Shown: in pieces, positions 14,601-22,749 of the stretch | Numbering within the stretch: the stretch's first letter is position 1 | How the letters are laid out: each line of letters opens with the position of its first letter | DNA from: Carposina sasakii | Lineage: Eukaryota; Arthropoda; Insecta; Lepidoptera; Carposinidae | NCBI GenBank assembly: GCA_014607495.2 | Contig: CP053159.1 | Location: 11,043,501 to 11,107,500 of the forward strand | DNA: 64,000 nt | Direction: 5' to 3' | The notes under the pieces: model-generated | Seen by the model: only the letters and a program-made list of their open reading frames with translations | The model's database searches: none | Told to the model about the DNA's origin: nothing | Position numbers and translations under genes: made by a program

Positions 14601-17600
14601 ACGTGCGCCACGAGCTGCGCCAGCGCGTCGGCGGCGCGCGGCGCGGGCAGCGCTCGCAGCAGGCGCGGCGCTAGTGCGCTGTACGTACCGCGTTGTGCAG
14701 CACGTGCGCCACGAGCTGCGCCAGCGCGTCGGCGGCGCGCGGCGCGGGCAGCGCTCGCAGCAGGCGCGGCGCTAGTGCGCTGTACGTACCGCGTTGTGCA
14801 GCACGTGCGCCACGAGCTGCGCCAGCGCGTCGGCGGCGCGCGGCGCGGGCAGCGCTCGCAGCAGGCGCGGCGCTAGTGCGCTGTACGTACCGCGTTGTGC
14901 AGCACGTGCGCCACGAGCTGCGCCAGCGCGTCGGCGGCGCGCGGCGCGGGCAGCGCTCGCAGCAGGCGCGGCGCTAGTGCGCTGTACGTACCGCGTTGTG
15001 CAGCACGTGCGCCACGAGCTGCGCCAGTGCGTCGGCGGCGCGCGGCGCGGGCAGCGCTCGCAGCAGCGGCGCGGGCGCATAGTGCACCATCTTGCGCACG
15101 AGCGGCAGACACGCGCGCCGCACGCCCGCGCCGCCCGCGCCCAGGTAACGCTGGCAGAACACCGGCACCAGGCGTCTGCAAACAAACAATCATTCACACT
15201 CTTATAACAACCATAATTGGAAGAAAACTTTAGTGTATCTCGCACCAAGTAACTATTTACCATCTAATTATAAGGTAATTTAATTATTAGATTTTGATTT
15301 AAACATAATTTTACTAAAAAAACGTTTGCCAAAGGATTGTTCACAGCTTTATTCTGTACATAGCACACCTTTGACTCCATACGTATCACTCTATTCTTAC
15401 AATAAATAATGTAGTGATACACTTACTCTAAATAGACTGCTGCCATTTCCTTATCGCCCGTGTCTGGAAAATCTTCACCATTAGATGGTGAGGGAGAATC
15501 ATGGCTGCCCACAACCAGCCACTCTCCCGGGCATTGTAGAATAGCTGCCACTTCCCGGTGACCTGTTATTATTATGAAATATTAACTTGGCGTAGGGCGC
15601 CTTTAAATTAGCTACAAAGTGACTAGATTTGAGAATCGTAGTATTGACTGGTCGACCGATTACCTGATGCACGGTCGCAGCGCGAGTGAAGCGCTGCTAT
15701 CGCATTTTTTTTATTTAAATGGATTTACAAAGCAGCGCGGCTCTTTGCGGAATATTCCAAGGTCTGTGTTCTCTTCTAGAGGGCAGAGGACTTCTAGTAT
15801 AAATTCATTTAAAAATTGTGTGCATTTACAATCTATTAAGTTTCAGATGAATTGAAACTATAAATCTAAAACAGATAAGTACCACATGTCCGGCAACTGT
15901 AAAACTGTAAAAAAAAATATTCGAGCAGTCATTTAGTTATTTAGAGCACAGCACTGACCCTGGTCGTGCCTCTCCCTGGCCTTGTCGAGCGGCGTCTTGC
16001 CGTCCTCGTCGCGCAGGTCGGCGTTGGCGCCGTAACGCAGCAGCACCTTGGCGATGGCGGGCCGGCCGAAGCACGCCGCGTAGTGCAGCGACGAGCTGCG
16101 CTGGCCGCGGTTCACGTCTGCGCCTGCCGTAACAACAAACAAAATGACCAGGTAAGACCATTCATTTTATGAAGAATCCATATATCCCATGATATTTATG
16201 CAAACAAGAAAGTTGTAAAGCACAAGTTCCTAAAACTGGCAATAATATTCGTCATTATTTCGGTAGCCGTTATATCTCACCTTTCTCGCACAGAAACTCG
16301 ACCATCTCCTTGGTGCCGAACGCGGCGGCCCAGTTGAGCAGCGTCTGGCCCACGTCGTCCGTGAAGTTGACGTCCACCGAGCCGCCCGCCACGGCCGTCA
16401 GCAGCGCGTCCGTGTCCTTTCCGCGGATGCAGTCGATGAGCTGGCGGTGCGACTTGTCTCCGCGCGCGCCGCCCCCCGCGCCCCCCGCGCCGCCCCCCGC
16501 GCCGCCCTCGCCGCCCGCCGACGAGCCGGGAGAGCCTGCGCGTCGCGCACCGCTGCGGAAATACACTACGTGTCAACCTCATTTACTAAGAGAAATAAAC
16601 CCACAGCGTAAAAATTTTGACCCAATGTCACTTTACAGCTAATACTATCTAATGAGATATCATCTTAAGTTCAAATGTGACAAGCTGTTCGGGCTCTAGA
16701 GCAGTCTTTCCCAAAGTGAGCGATAACGCCCCCTCGTGGGCGTTGGAGGCCTAGAGAGGGGCAATTGAGGCTCCAGAAAAAAATACCGCAACTAATACGC
16801 TATTGACATTTTTAAGGTGAAATATAAAGTAAGTTTATACCAAAAAAAAATGCTGCGATTTTTTTTTATTTAAAAAATGAGGGGGCGCTACTGATTTTCA
16901 AAGCGGGCGTTAGACGAAAAAAGTTTGCAAACCTCTGCTCTAGAGTATATAAAAAAACTCTAAAGACGTGACCCTCCTTATGGCGCAGTCGGATAATGAT
17001 GGCGCTAGTTACACTCGACTGCTCGGCACCAGCGCTCGTCCGCCTACACGCCACCTCGTCCGCCTGTACTCACAGCTGTATGGCGTGGCGGCCCTCGCAC
17101 AGCAGCACAAGCAGCAGGTCGACGAGGCGCATGCACTCGAGGCACCAGCGCTCGTCCGCTTGGACGGCTGCCTCCAGAGCCGAGCACAGGTCCAGTCGCA
17201 CCAGGTCCTGTAGAAATACATGCATCAACACAAGGTTAAAAGTCGCGCTCGCTGTGCTCGCTCTTATATTATGGCATCAAAACATTTTAAAAGGTTTTAT
17301 ATATCTCACTGACCAGCCAATCCCTAAAACTATATCGAGACTTACATGTGTAATCTGAGCAGATCCTCGGCACAGAGTGGACAGAAGGCTCACTGTGGTG
17401 GACACAGATGGCGCCAGTGTCTTGTCGTCGGTGTTCTCCGTGCTGCCCAACCGCCGCACCAACTCTTCTATTAGACCTGGATAATAAAATGTAATTTCTA
17501 TTCAGATCTTTAGTTGGCATTAGCACCATTTGTAAAAGTATTCAAGTGGGTTCAACGTAAAATCTCCGTTCGCCGTAGCCAGTGTCGCCACGTACCGTGC

Positions 17601-19115
17601 TCGGCCAGCGGCGCGGGGTCGGCGTGCGCGCGCGCGAAGCGGTCCGCCAGCGACGCGAAGCAGCGCAGCGCCGCGTCCGCCACGCGTGCGTCCGCGTGCC
17701 GCAGCAGCGCCGACAGCGACGACACGGCGGCGCTCACGCGGCTGTCGCCCGGCTCCATCTTGCCGCACACCCTGTACGACGCGATCATTTATGTAGCTGA
17801 ATCCGGTAAGCCGAAAGGGTTCAATGAGTTAGTTCAATAATCTTGGGTCTCCAATCTCCAATGAATTTCTTCTTACAATATAAACATAACAAACTTATCC
17901 TGAGGGCTCAGACAGACAATGGAACAATTTTACAAGCAACAGCGAAATTCGCAAACTTATCGAGACATATCCACCAAATAAGTAAGCCTAACTAAACCCC
18001 AGTCTAAGCCAATTTGATATTATATAGGTAAAAGTGCATACCGTGAGACCACGGCCATGGCAGAATGTAGTGTGTCCTTATGCACTGCAGTGCCGTAGTG
18101 AGTGATGAAGTGCAGCACCGCCGGCAAGCCGCCGCCCTCCCACACCGCGCCTGCCTCGCGAGTACACACAAGCTCCAATACCTGCCATCATTTCAAAAGT
18201 ACACACACTGACTAAAGAGAAACCATTCATTTCAAAGGCCTGCAATAAATCTGCGACAATAATTTACAGCTTCACAAGAAAAACCTATTAAGGTGTATTG
18301 ATTTGAATTTGCTGTTGGAAGAATGGTTCTACCTTTATGCATTGCTCGGCCAAATCCTTGCTGGTACGATTGTTAGGGTCTACTGTCATTAGTCTGCTGC
18401 ATATTGCCTTCACAGCTCCATCAATTGCTACTATCCTTCTTGTACACTCGGCTGAAAAATAAAACTATTCTTAATGATCCTTAATAAAAATGTAATAGTG
18501 TTATTATTTCTTCATGATGAATGGATATCCAAAATATGCATTATGAACACTACACTCACCAGAAACATCCAAATAATATGTAATAGCTCTTGCTGTAACT
18601 TCCAAGACATTGTCTGGAGCACATTCATCAAGGAATATTTTGCAGAGGGCAGGAAGAAATGTCCTCGGTGGACAACTGAAAGAAATAGAAACATGAATTT
18701 ATGGGAGAACCTACAATATAAATGGCATTCAGTTGCTCAAGATTAATAATAGGCATTGTAAAATATTGAAAACAATTATACAACATTTGAAAAAAAAAAC
18801 AAATAGCAATTTAGTCTTTAAAAATATTCCTAACTTCAAATTTATCACAAACAAATAAATTAAATTTCAATTAATTATGCAAAAAATACATATTGCAAAC
18901 ATGAAGTGGGCCTTGTAAAAGGGTAATAATTCATTCTACCTACACTATAGCTGCATAGCATTCGGTATGTCATACCTCTCAAAGCAGCGGTCCACATTGT
19001 CAGACATAAGCAGCAGCATACACAGCTGCTCGAGCGCGATCAGCTGCATGTCCCTCTCGTCCCCCTGCCCTGTCAGCAGCCATTCCAGCAGTGTTTCTGG
19101 ATCCACTTCCGCCAT
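454..19115 (-). CDS. HECTD1: E3 ubiquitin-protein ligase HECTD1, 5' two-thirds (28 coding exons, partial)
   Basis: Large HECT-type ubiquitin ligase; the family transfers ubiquitin from E2 to substrates through a C-terminal HECT cysteine. Translation starts at 19115 ([14 protein letters not shown]). Coding exons in gene order: 18976-19115, 18560-18675, 18333-18451, 18042-18181, 17596-17771, 17346-17476, 17074-17207, 16281-16552, 15959-16123, 15427-15562, 14992-15175, 10646-10817, 9195-9410, 8699-8831, 8435-8565, 8050-8162, 7609-7738, 7218-7358, 6037-6229, 5582-5795, 5063-5362, 4469-4666, 3755-3972, 3272-3461, 2525-2666, 2055-2206, 1179-1280, 454-554. Every intron has GT-AG ends and every phase matches, giving 1,519 codons plus two bases, so the gene continues beyond position 1. 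Order of domains matches vertebrate HECTD1 (about 2,600 aa). The HECT domain is not in the window. Exons are GC-rich, introns AT-rich. Confidence 0.95.
555..1178. other. HECTD1 intron with GC-rich hairpin
   Basis: Between exons 27 and 28. The stretches at about 809-836 and 949-969 are inverted copies (GCAGACGGCGG and CCGCCGTCTGC with GC-rich extension), a MITE-like stem around a 110-bp loop. No coding exon seen here. Confidence 0.4.
1364..1454. repeat. Short hairpin element
   Basis: AACTATACTATACGCCAACC starts the left arm and its exact complement ends the right arm; arms of about 32 bp (ending in TCGTGGCA and complement) enclose a 22-bp loop. It sits in the HECTD1 intron at 1281-2054, where I see nothing else. 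Confidence 0.7.
3272..3972 (-). CDS. HECTD1: HECTD1 exons 23 and 24: MIB/HERC2 domain
   Basis: Exon 23 (3755-3972) has an Ala/Gly/Arg-rich lead, then [35 protein letters not shown]. Exon 24 (3272-3461) continues [20 protein letters not shown] and a Gly/Ala-rich tail ending QDHQ. The split codon AG|A restores the arginine of WVDVR-WD. GPDWKW..QDG, GWVDV.W and NSYRMG..GKFDL are the signature of the MIB/HERC2 domain found in Mind bomb, HERC2 and HECTD1. Confidence 0.95.
3549..3720. mobile_element. Truncated palindromic MITE, family A, copy 2
   Basis: CAGGGTGTAACAGAAAGGGT after TA, followed by the same body as copy 1 (AAGCGAAAAGCTATGTAAAT, then ATTTGAGACTCGAAATCACA), but the right half is lost. 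It fills the 293-bp HECTD1 intron upstream of exon 24. Confidence 0.65.
4050..4266 (-). pseudogene. mariner transposase C-terminal fragment
   Basis: Minus-strand reading contains [20 protein letters not shown] followed by KLLGQRF, the conserved block around the last catalytic aspartate of mariner transposases. The match is about 60 residues long, with no start and no rest of the enzyme, and sits in the HECTD1 intron between exons 22 and 23. It is a dead fragment. Confidence 0.75.
4407..4456 (-). repeat. Scrambled duplicate of HECTD1 exon 22 start
   Basis: 4407-4432 equals part of exon 22 near 4577-4602 (ACGTGGCCGTACTGCCCGGC core), and 4433-4456 matches its first bases at 4646-4670 with three changes. 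The 45 bases that separate the two pieces in the exon are missing. The copy lies just past the exon 22 donor, inside the intron. Confidence 0.8.
4469..5362 (-). CDS. HECTD1: HECTD1 exons 21 and 22: SUN/discoidin-like domain
   Basis: Exon 21 (5063-5362) starts [16 protein letters not shown] and holds [56 protein letters not shown] and [14 protein letters not shown]. Exon 22 (4469-4666) continues [47 protein letters not shown] and LSGLEIYGK. This is the Sad1/UNC-like beta-sandwich of HECTD1, a fold also described as galactose-binding/discoidin-like; here it probably serves protein binding rather than nuclear-envelope anchoring (inference, no membrane segment seen). The donor of exon 22 is followed by a partial, scrambled second copy of the exon start (4407-4456). 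Confidence 0.95.
5582..6229 (-). CDS. HECTD1: HECTD1 exons 19 and 20
   Basis: Exon 19 (6037-6229) encodes [20 protein letters not shown] and [11 protein letters not shown] and ends CATCAG|GTACAG. Exon 20 (5582-5795) continues [56 protein letters not shown] and ends TFTYE. These join as in the family's LxRRLRFRLERA...GRMLKMEPL...KQWYDFDRSSF segment. A 30-bp piece of exon 19 (6103-6132) recurs at 5983-6012 beyond the donor and would read as an in-frame extension if the donor were ignored; I placed the end at 6037 because that restores the conserved junction. Confidence 0.92.
5983..6012 (-). repeat. 30-bp copy of HECTD1 exon 19 sequence in the next intron
   Basis: Identical to 6103-6132 of exon 19 (LESAEKLPV coding) and located 24 bp beyond the exon 19 donor. 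Confidence 0.85.
6410..6640 (-). repeat. Fragment of interspersed repeat family B
   Basis: Contains GAACCGATTTCGATGCAGTT, TCAGGAATATATTG and the end TAGTCCACGCGGGCGGAGTC. The same sequence recurs near 43215-43460 and, inverted, near 56961-57080 plus 57450-57610 and 48998-49080. I know this kind of repeat as common in Lepidoptera but cannot name the class from one window. Confidence 0.55.
6848..7195. mobile_element. Tc1-type MITE, family C, copy 1
   Basis: Starts CAGGATGTTTTTTAATCG after TA and ends near AAAAAACACCTATA. The body has the family's hallmarks: CTCCTCATCATCACGATAAT, CCAGATATTAGGGTCCAAAG, ACATAGACGCGCGTGGCAAG. Its right end stops about 22 bp from the HECTD1 exon 18 donor. Confidence 0.75.
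7218..8831 (-). CDS. HECTD1: HECTD1 exons 14-18: central region
   Basis: Exons 8699-8831, 8435-8565, 8050-8162, 7609-7738 and 7218-7358. Recognisable stretches: [78 protein letters not shown], then [18 protein letters not shown] and [20 protein letters not shown]. The first three are nearly identical to vertebrate HECTD1; the fourth and fifth exons are diverged but keep the spacing and the V..ARALY..H pattern. Codons about 701-916. Confidence 0.92.
8935..9081. mobile_element. 147-bp palindromic MITE
   Basis: GGTCGATTCCGGCAATCACA then CTTAAACCTAAA on the left and the complement on the right (TTTAGGTTTAAGTGTGACTG, CCGGAATCGACC). Located in the HECTD1 intron between exons 13 and 14. Confidence 0.75.
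9195..10817 (-). CDS. HECTD1: HECTD1 exons 12 and 13
   Basis: Exon 12 (10646-10817) encodes [20 protein letters not shown] and [20 protein letters not shown] and ends GCGGATG|GTGAGT. Exon 13 (9195-9410) starts after TGTGTCTAG and encodes [20 protein letters not shown] and [20 protein letters not shown], ending PEHQTDNT. Both match the conserved mid-region of HECTD1 (family motifs ARLGV.SKV.. and [18 protein letters not shown]). The intron between them is occupied by a 121-bp tandem array that repeats the acceptor and first ~87 bases of exon 13; the copy fused to the rest of the exon is the lowest-coordinate one, so that acceptor is taken as real. Which acceptor is used in vivo cannot be read from DNA. 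Confidence 0.9.
9411..10582 (-). repeat. 121-bp tandem array carrying the exon 13 splice acceptor
   Basis: Near-identical units repeat every 121 bp. Acceptor copies (TGTGTCTAG|CC on the minus strand) fall at 9411, 9532, 9653, 9774, 9895, 10016, 10137, 10258, 10379 and 10500, plus a truncated unit at 10525-10582. Each unit holds intron sequence, the acceptor and the first ~87 bases of HECTD1 exon 13. Only a handful of bases differ among units (e.g. near 9506, 9643 and 10170), so the expansion is recent. Since 121 is not a multiple of 3, read-through shifts frame and stops. Confidence 0.95.
10596..10630 (-). repeat. 35-bp copy of HECTD1 exon 12 end
   Basis: Identical to 10664-10698 inside exon 12, and placed just after the exon 12 donor where it abuts the truncated last unit of the 121-bp array. 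Confidence 0.85.
11037..11605. repeat. Long inverted repeat with 204-bp arms
   Basis: Arms 11037-11240 and 11402-11605 are nearly perfect complements, running from CTGACTTTTAGAAAAAAAAT inward to GGAGTCGGTGCCAGCC. The 161-bp loop (11241-11401) is unrelated and includes ATGGACGCGCGCAGCTGGC. Outer parts contain AACCGACTTCAAAG, shared with repeats ending near 12660 and 20545. It could extrude a large hairpin and lies in the 4.2-kb HECTD1 intron 11. Confidence 0.9.
11667..12031. mobile_element. Tc1-type MITE, family C, copy 2
   Basis: Body matches copy 1 (GGTCGTCAACGTTCCTGAAA to GGCCACAAAAAACACCCTG), right end followed by TA. The left terminus is eroded (CATGGTGATTTTTGG). Confidence 0.75.
12036..12390. 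repeat. Three tandem copies of a ~128-bp unit
   Basis: AACTCCTAACCGTTAAGGAG recurs at 12068, 12197 and 12325, with surrounding CATCGACCAATTGC and CATCAGCACAGCA blocks. It continues into a repeat (12420-12665) ending TTTTTTGAAGTCGGTTAAAA, the same end as the related block at 20100-20550, so it looks like the internal repeat section of one dispersed family. Confidence 0.75.
12666..13778. other. AT-rich part of HECTD1 intron 11
   Basis: No exon seen. 13029-13160 contains an imperfect inverted repeat (CACACATGACAGCTCTTTCT against AGAAAGAACTGTG). Confidence 0.4.
13779..13844 (-). other. HECTD1: Possible 66-nt cassette exon of HECTD1
   Basis: A GC-rich island in AT-rich intron 11 is bounded on the minus strand by TGTGACAG and GTAACG. 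Between them are exactly 22 open codons beginning [10 protein letters not shown] and ending YIRPPA. Both neighbouring exons (11 and 12) meet at phase 0, so inclusion would keep frame. Vertebrate HECTD1 has nothing between these exons, so it may be a lineage-specific cassette or a chance match. Confidence 0.3.
14212..14390. mobile_element. 179-bp MITE with CCCCTC ends and TTA flanks
   Basis: TTA-CCCCTCTTTTTCACTGAG on the left and CTTGGTGAAAACGAGGGG-TTA on the right, with internal complementary runs of ACATGTTTTGATACA. A 3-bp TTA duplication fits a PIF/Harbinger-type MITE. The element abuts the 101-bp array. Confidence 0.65.
14392..14991 (-). repeat. 101-bp tandem array carrying the exon 11 splice donor
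   Basis: The block GTACCGCGTTGTGCAGCACG (plus strand; donor and exon 11 end) occurs at about 14464, 14583, 14684, 14785, 14886 and, as the true exon end, 14987. Spacing is 101 bp except the first interval (119 bp, rearranged). Each unit has ~87 bases of exon 11, the GCG|GTACGT donor and a short intron piece. All extra copies lie in the downstream intron and have no convincing acceptor. Confidence 0.93.
14992..15175 (-). CDS. HECTD1: HECTD1 exon 11
   Basis: Reads [20 protein letters not shown], then [20 protein letters not shown], ending [11 protein letters not shown] before a GTACGT donor at 14991. It corresponds to the second helical-repeat stretch after the ankyrins in vertebrate HECTD1. 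The last roughly 87 bases of this exon plus its donor are repeated in tandem (101-bp period) in the downstream intron, so the true exon end was fixed by following the acceptor at 15176 and keeping frame into exon 12 ([10 protein letters not shown]). Confidence 0.9.
15427..16552 (-). CDS. HECTD1: HECTD1 exons 8-10: ankyrin repeat region
   Basis: Codons about 319-509. A glycine/alanine/serine-rich linker ([17 protein letters not shown]) leads into [20 protein letters not shown], then ankyrin units with [40 protein letters not shown] and [20 protein letters not shown], then [15 protein letters not shown] and an acidic Ser/Pro spacer ending [10 protein letters not shown]. This is the protein-interaction ankyrin block that defines HECTD1 among HECT ligases. 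The exon junctions G|GC (GADVN) and G|GT (GHREV) both restore conserved codons, which supports the splice sites chosen. Confidence 0.95.
16702..16937. mobile_element. hAT-type MITE with 8-bp target duplication
   Basis: Begins CAGTCTTTCCCAAAGTG and ends TTTGCAAACCTCTG; the 8-mer CTCTAGAG flanks it on both sides (16694-16701 and 16938-16945). Inside, 16815-16866 is an inverted fragment resembling the end of MITE family C (AAAGTAAGTTTATACC). Located in HECTD1 intron 7. Confidence 0.8.
17074..19115 (-). CDS. HECTD1: HECTD1 exons 1-7: N-terminal armadillo-like region
   Basis: Codons 1 to about 318. Helical-repeat region preceding the ankyrins. Diagnostic stretches are [110 protein letters not shown] and [20 protein letters not shown], which match the conserved N-terminus of HECTD1 almost residue for residue. 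The start ATG (19115-19113) directly follows a CTAG acceptor, so the 5' leader lies in an upstream exon. A 19-bp piece of exon 7 (17141-17159) recurs at 17025-17043, just past the exon 7 donor. Confidence 0.94.
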
Positions 19116-19300
19116 CTAGCAAATGTTGACAGTTCTATTTTTAACCTCATTTAAGTGTGGGTTCCTTGCACTGGTAAATCTATGATTCAAGGAATTAAAG
19201 TAAACAATACAATAAGTCTACCATCTTTTTTCTTTGAACTCTCTTATGAACATCAGTCTGTGAGTTTACAACATGTAGGTATTTTACAACAAAATTTTAT

Positions 19301-19386
19301 AAAATTATTAATAAAGAAAATGGAAAAAATTCTTAACCCGAGTGGGAATCGAACCCACGACCACTGCAACTAGCAAGCTACCGGGT
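19301..19386 (-). mobile_element. tRNA-derived SINE, short copy
   Basis: Minus strand shows a decayed tRNA with the B-box-like GTGGGTTCGATTCCCACTCG and the tail AGAATTTTTTCCATTTTCT. The same arrangement recurs at 40862-40957 and, longer, at 40548-40780 and 62113-62381. CAAAATTTTA-like sequence flanks it. Confidence 0.6.
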
Positions 19387-19473
19387 CAAAATTTTAATAA
19401 ACTCAATAATTACAATATACCCAGTTTAGAGGAATTAAAAGATGAAACCAAGTAGAACTAGGATAATGCTTAC

Positions 19474-19501
19474 CTCGGGCTTGAGTAGTTGGTAATGTTA
19501 T
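19474..19501 (-). other. HECTD1: Candidate 28-nt 5' UTR exon of HECTD1
   Basis: On the minus strand CTGTTTCAG precedes and GTAAGC follows a 28-base block, and it lies 358 bases upstream of the CTAG acceptor that abuts the HECTD1 ATG. It carries no ATG. A further GTGG|GTAAGT donor at 22577 could close the first leader exon, which would put the promoter near 22600-22750, just below an inserted repeat. Sites are seen; use as leader exons is inference that a cDNA would settle. Confidence 0.4.
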
Positions 19502-22500
19502 CTGAAACAGTTTTTTACATTAATTAATTTAAGATACACATACATACATAATTTACAAGACCAAAACATGCTTAGCACATTCACTATCACTATGTATTTT
19601 CTTGTTTTCCTAGTGGCAGGGTTCGAAATTATCAAGATAATAATAAAAAAATTTAAACGAAAAACCGACTTCCTCCCAAAACTCGAGCTTACTAAAGTAA
19701 AATTTTACTAAAGGGCAAATATATATTGCGTTAAGCCGTGTACGAAGTTTAGAAGGCATAATATTGTCAGATTTATATGCCAACAAATGATTAAATAGGC
19801 CACATGACAAAAGAAAGAAATGAGTGGGCTTCGAAACTTTACGTCTGACAATATAAGCAACATATAATCCGCTCCTTCTTCCTGCCCTGTTCCCAATCAT
19901 TTGGGGTCGGTGCAATATGTAGGTACTCTTCTTTCATTCATCCCTATTATCCGTCATCTCGTTATTCTCATGTCTACCTCTTCCTCTATAACCATCTTAC
20001 TTCGGACACGGCTTAACGCAACATATAATTTCACCACTTAACACAATCTTCATCTTCATAAGCCTATTGCAGTCCACTACTGGACGTAGGCCTCCCCCTG
20101 CCATTGGGGTTCCACTATCTGTTTTTCGGCGGCTCCATCATCAGACCCTCGTTTCCTTTATATTATGTGTAGCTGACCAAAATTCTCTGTAAGAATCTAA
20201 AAACGGACTACTCGTGCCTTTTATATTTGAGGATATCCCTAGATTCCTTAGAGATTCCATCATCAGATGTTATGTTTTATATGTAGGTGATCAAAACGCT
20301 CGGTAAAAGTATAAAAACAGACTACATGTACCTACAATATTTGAGGATTGCCCTCGATTTCTCCAAGATCCCATTATCAGATCCTGACATGGTGAATATG
20401 GGACCAACTTGGAACCATGACAAACTATTAAAAAAAAAATGAAATTGGTTCATAAATGACGGAGTCCTGAGGTAATACACATAAAAAATAAAAATAAAAT
20501 AAAAACATACCAATGAATTGATAACCTCTCTTTTTTGAAGTCGGTTAAAAATAATCTAAGTTTATTTACATATCCAAATGCACTAGACATAAAACAAAAA
20601 CTTTTGACTGACAAGAGAAGTGTGAATTTATTTTCTTTGCCTACTTTCTTACTTTTGCTTGACGCCATAAAAACAAACTCTGTGTTAAAACTCTGTGTCA
20701 TTTCTCTCTTATTTTCATTTTGACTAATTTTACACTCGTTTTTGAGAATTTTCCTGATGTTTCTGTTCATCATCATTATTATCTATCATTCATCATAAAT
20801 TCAGAATTAATTTTACTAAAGACAATGGCTGTATGGGCTTAGTTCCCTTTGTTTTTTTTTAGGATAAGCTAAAGATAAAAAATGTATTTTTCTCATTTAA
20901 ATTGTATTATTCTTTGCTGTTTATTTAATAATAATAAAATCCCTGTAATAAAAACCCTCTTTGAGATAAATATATTATAATTTTAACAAGAAAATATCAA
21001 GAAGTTAATTGACAAATCAGCTAGGGTAATTATTAGATTATTATAAAAAAAAAATATCTTGATAATTTTGAACCCCGGTAATATGTAAAAAATATAATTT
21101 ATTGATATGTACTTAGTTATTGACAATTTATGTTTATTGTCACAAAATGGACAGTAGACAAAAACATATTCAATAGCAGGATCTGCTCTTAATGTTTTTA
21201 TCGGTTATTTTGGAAAATATGTCTAGCAATATTGGAAAATAGGTTGGAACCAAAATGCACTAAAATTTCTTCAATGTTAGGTCAAATGTTTGACCCCCTT
21301 TTTACCTGACTGAGCCAGGAGGTATGGTATGGTAGAACGGGCTTGTTTCTGCAACTCAACGACTGTGCGCCTAGGGTGTGCCAGAAGGAGGGTTATGTTT
21401 TGTAATAAAAGGTTGGGGTTGTTTCACGGTGTTGCGGCTCATGAAGTGGATATTTCAGTGAAAATGCCAAGATCACTACACAGAAATGTATTTTGCTTAT
21501 AAGTACAAGTTATTGCGTCCTAATGTTAAGTTAGACCTTTCATTACTATAGTTTTTAAAAACCTGTGTTGCCAACACAACAAAAGCGTTACCAGCAACAG
21601 GGGTGTCCAATTGTGAAACCTATATTTCTATACAAAGGGGTAGTTTACTATAGTTGAATCTTAATAACATCTTACTCTTATCAGAATCACACCTATCTGT
21701 AAAATATCAATTTAATTATGTGTCCAAAAGAGGTAGTAATAAGCCTTCAAAGTTCAATTCAATTCAATTTTTGTTAATGGCCACAATTGTGTCGGGCACA
21801 ATGGCCTTCAAAGTTAAGTGGGCATCTTTTTTTTCAAATGTATAATTAATTGAAAACTACAACATCACATATCTACCTGCATCATAGCTGTAGAACAAAA
21901 GTTCTTTTATGCATGTACAAGTTGCTTAAAGAGTGATGTCACATCATGGTAGCCGTTTGTATGGAGTGTTTTATTTTTTGGCATGTCTAAAATTGTGATT
22001 TTGAAATCGTTATATACCGGAATGTTTCACACTAGTGAAGTTTTTCTTTCACAAATGTTTCTTTTATTTTATGATCTTTCAATATCAATACAAATAAAAA
22101 ACTGTAAATAACCCTATTGGGTACCATGTCATGCATGTCCTAAATCTCTTAATGATGCCAGCCCTCATAGTGTCTGTGTATATTAGTTTTGTTAAAGGTC
22201 ACCAATCTTCAACTATGTCAATAAAACAAGAGGATGAAATGAAAAAACAGGAATAGATGGGAATTTTTTGGAATGATGTACATTTATATTAATACAATTT
22301 ATATTATTTGCACTAAACCAAAAGACCTACAACTTACTGTGTAAATTCATCAATATAAAGTAGGTTACACTTGGTTAGCTATGGCAACTCGCCTTTCTCT
22401 TTTACTATTTATTTTTTTCGTAATGCACTTATTACATAGGTACTAATGTCATCAAAATTCCTATACTAAGCAACATAATTATGTAAGTATACTCAACAAA

Positions 22501-22749
22501 ACATCGATAGTTTGATTACAATCATAACAAAATTATTCTTCGAGGACAAAACGAAGGTGACAATTTGCAAACTTACCCACTGAAAACCATAATCGTTGCA
22601 CATCAGGTTTTGCTTTGCCTCCAGCTGCAGGCTCGTATTTTGTATTTGCTAAAGTATTTGTACCAATAAAGCCACTTAAGCAAGAAAATATATCAAATTC
22701 ACGAAAGACGATTCAATAATCACAAAATGTTCGTCATTCGCCATTGACG
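19502..22749. other. HECTD1 upstream region, repeats only
   Basis: 19870-20110 contains LINE-tail-like sequence (GTCCACTACTGGACGTAGGC). 20110-20550 is a dispersed repeat ending TTTTTTGAAGTCGGTTAAAA. 20690-20870 is a copy of the repeat ending TATGGGCTTAGTTCC also seen at TAF7 intron 1. No gene seen in 20871-22560. Confidence 0.5.

Noticed and set aside
9411..15000. Regular repeats with near-identical spacing, CRISPR-like at first glance
   Set aside because: Units are 121 and 101 bp with no variable spacers, in a eukaryotic gene.
14390..15263. Overlapping plus- and minus-strand frames rich in Ala and Arg
   Set aside because: GC-rich shadows of the 101-bp array and exon 11; no start context and no family resemblance.
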